A stretch of 57,936 bases of DNA from contig PCBK01000127.1 in assembly GCA_002731275.1 (NCBI GenBank), positions 1 through 57,936 on the forward strand, read 5' to 3'. This stretch comes from Deltaproteobacteria bacterium (GTDB lineage Bacteria > Myxococcota_C > UBA6777). Shown piece by piece: positions 52,951-57,936 of the stretch. The notes beneath the pieces are model-generated. The model made no database searches, was not told where the DNA came from, and was given only the letters and a program-made list of their open reading frames with translations. Numbering within the stretch: the first letter of the stretch is position 1; each line of letters begins with the position of its first letter. The translations under genes and the position numbers were made by a program.

Positions 52951-54200
52951 TACCTTCGATTGATATCCAAGACGGACAGACAGTCCAGCTTGTTGGTGGA
53001 AAAGAGAAAGAGTTGGACGCTGGCCGCCCTGAAGATTGGGCAAGCAAGTTTGGATTGGTCGGGGAGGTCGCGGTGATCGATCTCGATGCGGCCATGCGAA
53101 AAGGCAGCAACGCCGAACACATTGAACCTCTGCTTAGAGACACACGGTGTCGTGTTGGGGGGGGGATTCGCGATGTTGAGACTGGTCTGCGTTGGTTGAA
53201 CGCTGGGGCCGCCAAAATCATCCTTGGCACAGCAGCTGTCCCTGAGATTTTATCGGCATTTCCACAAGATCGCGTGATCGCAGCCCTCGACGCTGTACAT
53301 GGTGAGGTCGTTGTCGAAGGCTGGCAAGAGAAGACCGGAACAACAGTGCTCGAACGCATGAAGGCTTTACGTCCGTATGTCGGTGGATTTCTGGTCACCT
53401 TTGTGGAGCGAGAGGGGCGACTTGTTGGCATCGATATGGATCAAGTCGCGGCACTGAAGGAAGCGGCAGACGGCGCGGAGTTGACGATTGCAGGTGGTGT
53501 TGCGACCGCCGAAGAGGTTGCTCAACTCGATGCGATGGGGGTCGATGCACAAGTTGGTATGGCTTTGTACAAGGGGCACTTTGATCTGGCAGATTCGATT
53601 GCCGCGTGTCTGACATCCGACAGGCCCGACGGACTTTGGCCAACAGTCATCACTGATGAGTATGGTGTTGCGTTGGGGATGGCATACTCTGATCTTGAGA
53701 GCTTGAAGGTCGCGTTGAATCGACAGGTTGGTGCGTATCATTCGAGAAAGAGAGGGCTTTGGGTGAAGGGAGAGACCTCCGGCGCGACGCAGCGACTGCT
53801 TCGTGTGGATATGGATTGTGATCGTGACACCCTTCGGTTTGTCGTCGCCCAACAGGAGCCTGGATTTTGCCACAAAAAAACGTGGCATTGTTGGGGAGAG
53901 GATGATGGATTGTCATCTCTCATGAGGCGTCTTGAGGCTCGCCTTCTCGATGCGCCCGAGGGGTCATATACAAAGAGACTCTTGAACGATCCAGAGTTGC
54001 TCAACAAGAAGATCCTCGAAGAAGCTGGAGAGCTTGTCGCGGCGACGTCGCAATATGAAGTTCGTTGGGAGGCCGCAGATGTCCTATATTTTACGATGGT
54101 ATCGATGATTCGATCGGGTGTTTCTCTACGTGATGTGGAAGAAGAACTGTTGATGAGACGTCGTCGCGTGACACGGCGAGCTGGTGACGCAAAGTCTTGA
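52944..54200 (+). CDS. hisA: HisA-HisI-HisE trifunctional fusion
   Basis: A 418-residue protein joining three steps. Residues 1-226 are the ProFAR isomerase HisA barrel (SIDIQDG with Asp7, CRVGGGIRD, IAGGVATAEE). Residues about 228-320 are phosphoribosyl-AMP cyclohydrolase HisI (YHSRKRGLWVKGETSG at 265-280, zinc/metal residues Asp291-Cys292-Asp293 and Asp295, Cys309, Cys316). Residues about 340-412 are phosphoribosyl-ATP pyrophosphohydrolase HisE (KKILEEAGELVAA, EAADVLYF). HisI-HisE fusions are common, but having HisA in front is unusual. All catalytic motifs look intact. The start follows GGTGGAGATGA inside the hisF end. Confidence 0.92.
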   Translation: MLIPSIDIQDGQTVQLVGGKEKELDAGRPEDWASKFGLVGEVAVIDLDAAMRKGSNAEHIEPLLRDTRCRVGGGIRDVETGLRWLNAGAAKIILGTAAVPEILSAFPQDRVIAALDAVHGEVVVEGWQEKTGTTVLERMKALRPYVGGFLVTFVEREGRLVGIDMDQVAALKEAADGAELTIAGGVATAEEVAQLDAMGVDAQVGMALYKGHFDLADSIAACLTSDRPDGLWPTVITDEYGVALGMAYSDLESLKVALNRQVGAYHSRKRGLWVKGETSGATQRLLRVDMDCDRDTLRFVVAQQEPGFCHKKTWHCWGEDDGLSSLMRRLEARLLDAPEGSYTKRLLNDPELLNKKILEEAGELVAATSQYEVRWEAADVLYFTMVSMIRSGVSLRDVEEELLMRRRRVTRRAGDAKS

Positions 54201-54217
54201 AGGATGGGAGTGTACAA

Positions 54218-55471
54218 ATGTTACGAAGTTTGAGCGTTGAAGAGGTCAATGTCTTGCGGCGTGAACCCGTTGAACAGGAGACTCTCGAAAAGACTGAGGT
54301 GATCGTAAGGGCTGTCCGCGATCAAGGTGTAGAGGCGCTACGGCATTACGCGGAGACCTTTGGAGACATCGAAGTCGGAGGGGCGCTGACCTATCCGAGA
54401 GATGTCCTGGATGAGGCGTTGTCGAGTCTGCCTGAGGCGGATAGAGCGCTACTTGAGCGGTGTGCTGAGCGTGTCAGGGTCTTTGCGCAGGCACAGCGGG
54501 ACAGTATACAAGAGATGGAGTTGCCGATCCCTGGGGGGCGAGCTGGACACAGGGTGATACCGATGGATCGTGCCGGGTGTTATGCACCTGGTGGGCGTTT
54601 TCCGCTCCCTTCTTCTGTGATCATGACGGCAGTAACAGCTCGTGTTGCTGGTGTGAAAGAGGTCTGGGTTGCATCACCTAAGCCGACGACAATGACGCTC
54701 GCAGCAGCGGCAGTCGCTGGTGCTGATGGATTTTTGGCGGTGGGTGGGGCGCAGGCTATCGCAGCGCTTGCATACGGCGCAGGGGATGTCCCTGCATGTG
54801 AAGCCATCGTCGGTCCTGGAAACCGCTGGGTCACAGCCGCGAAGAAAATCGTCTCTGGCCTCGTCGCGATCGATATGTTGGCTGGGCCTTCTGAATTACT
54901 CGTGGTCGCAGATGACAGCGCCGCTCCTGAGACGATTGCTGCGGACTTGCTCGCACAGGCAGAGCACGATCCAGATGCGATTCCCATTTTGATCTCTCTT
55001 GACGCAACGTTGCCCGAACGGGTGGATGTTGCGCTTGAAGAACAACTTCGCGACTTACCTACTGCTGAGACGGCACGTGCGGCGTTACAAAATGGTTTCT
55101 CTGTTGCGGTGAGTGGGCTCGAAGAGGCCATCTCGTTGACGAATTCGATAGGTCCAGAACATCTCCAGCTGATGTTTGAAGACGCTGAGTCCGCCATGTC
55201 ATCCTTTACACACTTCGGCGGGTTGTTTGTTGGTCACGTCTCGGCGGAGGTCTTTGGTGATTACTGCGCTGGACCAAATCATGTCCTTCCAACAGGCGGG
55301 ACAGCGCGGCTCTCTGGTGGATTGAGTGTGATGCACTTTTTGAAGCTCCACACCTGGATGATCATTGACACGCTACAAGATGCCCAAGGACTTGTCGATG
55401 ATGCCGTCAACATGGCTCGTCATGAAGGCTTGGAAGGGCACGCGCGTGCTGCGTTGAGGCGCAAAAAGTAA
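54218..55471 (+). CDS. hisD: Histidinol dehydrogenase
   Basis: Zinc-dependent NAD enzyme of 417 residues that oxidises histidinol to histidine in two steps. Motifs include CYAPGGRFPLPSSVIMTA, GGAQAIAALAYG, VGPGNRWVTAAK, DMLAGPSELL, AQAEHDPDA (zinc Gln/His), IGPEHLQ and CAGPNHVLPTGGTAR. The ATG at 54218 with GGGAG (54206-54210) is chosen over a TTG at 54197 that overlaps the previous stop. It is the last gene of the operon, and no clear terminator follows in the 156-base gap. Confidence 0.96.
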   Translation: MLRSLSVEEVNVLRREPVEQETLEKTEVIVRAVRDQGVEALRHYAETFGDIEVGGALTYPRDVLDEALSSLPEADRALLERCAERVRVFAQAQRDSIQEMELPIPGGRAGHRVIPMDRAGCYAPGGRFPLPSSVIMTAVTARVAGVKEVWVASPKPTTMTLAAAAVAGADGFLAVGGAQAIAALAYGAGDVPACEAIVGPGNRWVTAAKKIVSGLVAIDMLAGPSELLVVADDSAAPETIAADLLAQAEHDPDAIPILISLDATLPERVDVALEEQLRDLPTAETARAALQNGFSVAVSGLEEAISLTNSIGPEHLQLMFEDAESAMSSFTHFGGLFVGHVSAEVFGDYCAGPNHVLPTGGTARLSGGLSVMHFLKLHTWMIIDTLQDAQGLVDDAVNMARHEGLEGHARAALRRKK

Positions 55472-55627
55472 GGGGCAGCGTTTGTCGGAGGTTGGGAGCG
55501 AGAGGGCATATTGGCATTCTGTTTTTCTTGCGCTATGATACAATTCGTGCTTTGTGGTATGGATACCTTCAGCTTGTAGATATCGTTTCATCGTTTGTAT
55601 TTTGTTTCTCAATGAGGAATGTCATCC

Positions 55628-57784
55628 ATGTTGGCTTTTCGCAGTGTCTTTGTTTCCAAACATACCCGTGTTTTTCTTCAATTCAGCGCAATCACTGTAT
55701 TTTTTACATTGGGCGTTGTAGGGTGCGTTTTTAATCCCCTTACACTCAATGGTTTTCCTTGCACACCTGAAGGCTTGTGCGCTGATGGAGAGGTCTGTGT
55801 CAAAGGGATTTGTTACAAAGAGGGAGAGCAACCGAAACCCGACTGCTCAAAGGATTCAGATTGTGCTGGAGGCTGTTCTCTCAAATGCGACAAGGAGGTT
55901 GGGAAGTGTAAGTCCATTACGTGTGTAGATGCTTCGGATTGTGGCTGTGGTTACAAGTGCAATCCAAAGACCAGCACTTGTGTTGAAACGATCCCCAACC
56001 AATGTCAAAAAGCCAGCGATTGTGTTTCGGGTTACTGCAAAGATGGAACCTGCTCGGACTGCACCGAAGATGCTCAATGTCCATCTACCGGTCTTTGCAA
56101 AGGGAAGCGCTGCGTCCAATGTGTTGCCAATGCTGAATGTTCGAGTAATTTTTGTGATAGTGGCGTATGTCGCCCTTGTGCGCAAAACAAAGATTGTACA
56201 AACACGCTCTTTTGCAACGCCGAGAAAGTTTGTGCGAAGTGCGAGAAGGACGCTGATTGCGATTCCAATAACTGCGATAAAGTGGATGGTGTTTGCCAGC
56301 AAAATTGCACACAAGGAAGTGATTGTCCCAGTGGGATTTGTCGAACTGGTCGATGTGAGCCCTGTACAAAGGCGGAGGACTGTCCAAACCTTCGGTGTGT
56401 GAACGCTCGCTGTGCGCCTCCGTGTGTTGCAGATGCCGACTGTGAGAGTGGTCGCTTGTGTAAGTCTGGAAAATGTGAATTGCCTAAAGAAGGCGATAGA
56501 TGTAGTCCTACACTTGGCTGCGGGGTGACATCTCTTCTCTGTGTAAATGACGCTGGCAAGACCGTTTGCCGAACAACTTGCCAACCTCTCTCTCCGACAT
56601 GTCCTACTGGCCAAGGCTGTTCGCTGCTGGATATCTTGCCAGAAGGCCAAACAAATGAAGGTGTTTGCTTGACCCTTGTGAATGGTCTCAGCGTTGAAGC
56701 GAACTGCGATACGAGTAAGCTATGTGAAGTGGATCTCGTGTGCAAAAGTGATGGTATCTCCAGGCTATGTCGAAAGTTGTGTTCATTGGGGGGGCAAGAT
56801 TGTGGGAGTGATCCAAAAGTTTCAACTTGTGTAAAGAGGGACGTAAAACACTCGACGAACATTGGGCTTTGTATGCCACCCACGTGTGAAACTGGCTCTG
56901 TGAATTGTGCTGCTGGTGAAACCTGCTTCAAAGGGGCTTGTCGTACGACTTGTGCAAAGGATGTGGATTGCCAGACAAATCAATTATGTCTCAATGAATC
57001 TGGCGGTGTGTGTGTGGATAAAGAGTGTGGAGAGAAGGGGCTTTTTTGTAAGCGCTTTGACCAATATTGTGACAATTTTCAGTGTAAAGAGGTCAGCAAC
57101 CCCGGTCAGGCTTGTTCTTCTGCGACGACCTGTCCTACAGGTCAGTTTTGTCTGACGATTCCTTCACGTGGTGTGTCCGATTGTGCCAAGAAATGTGATC
57201 CCAAAAATGGCGATGCTGATTGTGCGGATAGAGCTGGTCATGTGTGTGCACCATTCGAAGCCGGGACAACCATTGAATACGCGTGTGTTCCCAAAAATGG
57301 CGGTGGTGGCGTTGGAGATGAATGTGGTTCGACTTCGCTGGTGTGCGAAAACACCAACCTCTGTGTCTCCACACAACAAAGCACTTTTTGTTTGGGACGG
57401 TGTGAGCCAAACGCGATGAACTCGACCGGAAAGTGCCCGACTTCGTATGAGTGTCAAAAATTATCGAACTCAGTGATGGGTGTTTGTATCAAAAGCAACG
57501 TCGTGAAGACTGGCGAAAAATGTGGTGTGCTGATTGGTCAATGTCCCGTCGAGCATGCTTGCATTCCCAAAACGAGTGGCGCTGATCCTACCTGTGTGAA
57601 GTTGAGACAACCCAACGAGACGTGCAGCGAATCGAACCCATTTTGTGTACCCAATTACTCGTGTGTTGGGAACACTGTGACGGGATACAAATGTCGACAA
57701 CACTGCCAGGATAAATCTGATTGCACCGTGTCCTCCCACTCCTGTGAGACTGTCCAAGGAACTTCCCAAAAAATCTGCCGCTGA
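55628..57784 (+). CDS. Cys-rich repeat lipoprotein
   Basis: A 718-residue exported protein with lipobox VVGC. It has about 90 Cys by rough estimate, in short modules of the form C-x(3)-D-C-x(4)-C-x(3)-C, such as CSKDSDCAGG, CQKASDCVSGYC and CTKAEDCPNLRC. This type is common in large myxobacterial-type genomes. The last 400 residues have longer modules (TCPTGQFCLTIPS, CPTSYECQKL). The ATG at 55628 is preferred because AGGA (55615-55618) is nine bases away, while the ATG at 55619 touches it. No binding partner is evident. Confidence 0.75.
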   Translation: MLAFRSVFVSKHTRVFLQFSAITVFFTLGVVGCVFNPLTLNGFPCTPEGLCADGEVCVKGICYKEGEQPKPDCSKDSDCAGGCSLKCDKEVGKCKSITCVDASDCGCGYKCNPKTSTCVETIPNQCQKASDCVSGYCKDGTCSDCTEDAQCPSTGLCKGKRCVQCVANAECSSNFCDSGVCRPCAQNKDCTNTLFCNAEKVCAKCEKDADCDSNNCDKVDGVCQQNCTQGSDCPSGICRTGRCEPCTKAEDCPNLRCVNARCAPPCVADADCESGRLCKSGKCELPKEGDRCSPTLGCGVTSLLCVNDAGKTVCRTTCQPLSPTCPTGQGCSLLDILPEGQTNEGVCLTLVNGLSVEANCDTSKLCEVDLVCKSDGISRLCRKLCSLGGQDCGSDPKVSTCVKRDVKHSTNIGLCMPPTCETGSVNCAAGETCFKGACRTTCAKDVDCQTNQLCLNESGGVCVDKECGEKGLFCKRFDQYCDNFQCKEVSNPGQACSSATTCPTGQFCLTIPSRGVSDCAKKCDPKNGDADCADRAGHVCAPFEAGTTIEYACVPKNGGGGVGDECGSTSLVCENTNLCVSTQQSTFCLGRCEPNAMNSTGKCPTSYECQKLSNSVMGVCIKSNVVKTGEKCGVLIGQCPVEHACIPKTSGADPTCVKLRQPNETCSESNPFCVPNYSCVGNTVTGYKCRQHCQDKSDCTVSSHSCETVQGTSQKICR

Positions 57785-57794
57785 GCTTGGATTT

Positions 57795-57857
57795 TCTTCC
57801 GACGGACGTCGCTGTTGTGTCCAAAGCAAGCGCCCTGTGAGGGCGAAGGTCGGAAGA
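57795..57857. other. Structured gene-free tail
   Basis: TCTTCCGAC (57795-57803) is complementary to GTCGGAAGA (57849-57857) and encloses a perfect hairpin CGCCCT-GTG-AGGGCG (57831-57845). Another small hairpin GGCTC-AA-GAGCC lies at about 57885-57896. No T-run follows, so it is not a standard terminator. It could be the edge of an RNA element extending beyond the window. Confidence 0.35.
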
Positions 57858-57936
57858 TAGAAAAAAGCATACGTGGGGGTGCAGGCTCAAGAGCCAGCAA
57901 GCAGGCGCGAGGAGGCGGCATAGCAACGCTCTGCCA

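Overview
The window reads as bacterial chromosome of moderate GC (near 50% by eye), densely packed with genes on both strands. The lineage looks like Myxococcota or a related former deltaproteobacterial group. The polyunsaturated fatty acid (PUFA) synthase has the enoylreductase-first, three-gene layout known from myxobacteria. There are several large Cys-rich lipoproteins, including one with 16 MopE-type C-D-x-x-D-N-D-C-D-G repeats, and a hybrid kinase with two receivers. No rRNA, tRNA, CRISPR array, transposase or phage gene was recognised. The taxonomic call is an inference.

Region 1 (324-20598) is one long co-directional block: pfaD, a pfaA-type synthase, a pfaC-type synthase, then oleA, oleB, oleC and oleD. 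It joins an iterative PUFA synthase to the complete head-to-head hydrocarbon pathway in one apparent operon. The likely product is a very long polyunsaturated olefin of the kind represented by Shewanella hentriacontanonaene. The pfaC-type protein carries no recognisable C-terminal acylglycerol-phosphate acyltransferase, the release domain reported in myxobacterial PUFA synthases.

Region 2 (20606-22344) is a divergent pair: a DUF1826 protein and a His-rich lipoprotein. The 458 bases between them hold three copies of one 16-bp quasi-palindrome (TGATA-N5-TTCTCA), which suggests a Fur/Zur-type metal regulon.

Region 3 (22663-40143) is mixed. It holds a kelch-like protein, a secreted protein of unknown function, an exported endonuclease/exonuclease/phosphatase-family enzyme with a histone H1-like tail, an ADP-ribosylglycohydrolase and a HAD phosphatase. 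A four-gene minus-strand acyl-handling cluster follows (stand-alone E2-type acyltransferase, hotdog thioesterase, zinc-ribbon membrane protein, and a membrane protein with a degenerate ACP-like domain). Next come a fluoride channel and a serine hydrolase with a small membrane partner. A divergent pair then combines a multi-spanning hybrid histidine kinase with an alpha-oxoamine synthase fused to a GNAT-type acyltransferase. That arrangement recalls the CqsA/CqsS and LqsA/LqsS signalling pairs. A lipoprotein beta-propeller closes the region.

Region 4 (40303-48063) encodes surface or secreted proteins: a large beta-propeller lipoprotein, the MopE-type repeat protein and a basic Cys-rich repeat protein.

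Region 5 (48064-55471) is a complete histidine operon, hisG, hisC-HAD, hisB, hisH, hisF, hisA-hisI-hisE and hisD. Its junctions are mostly overlapping. A classic attenuator precedes it: a 21-codon leader peptide with seven consecutive His codons, then a GC-rich hairpin and a T run. All ten steps are assigned if the HAD domain is the histidinol-phosphate phosphatase.

Region 6 (55628 to the end) holds one long Cys-rich lipoprotein and a short, structured gene-free tail.
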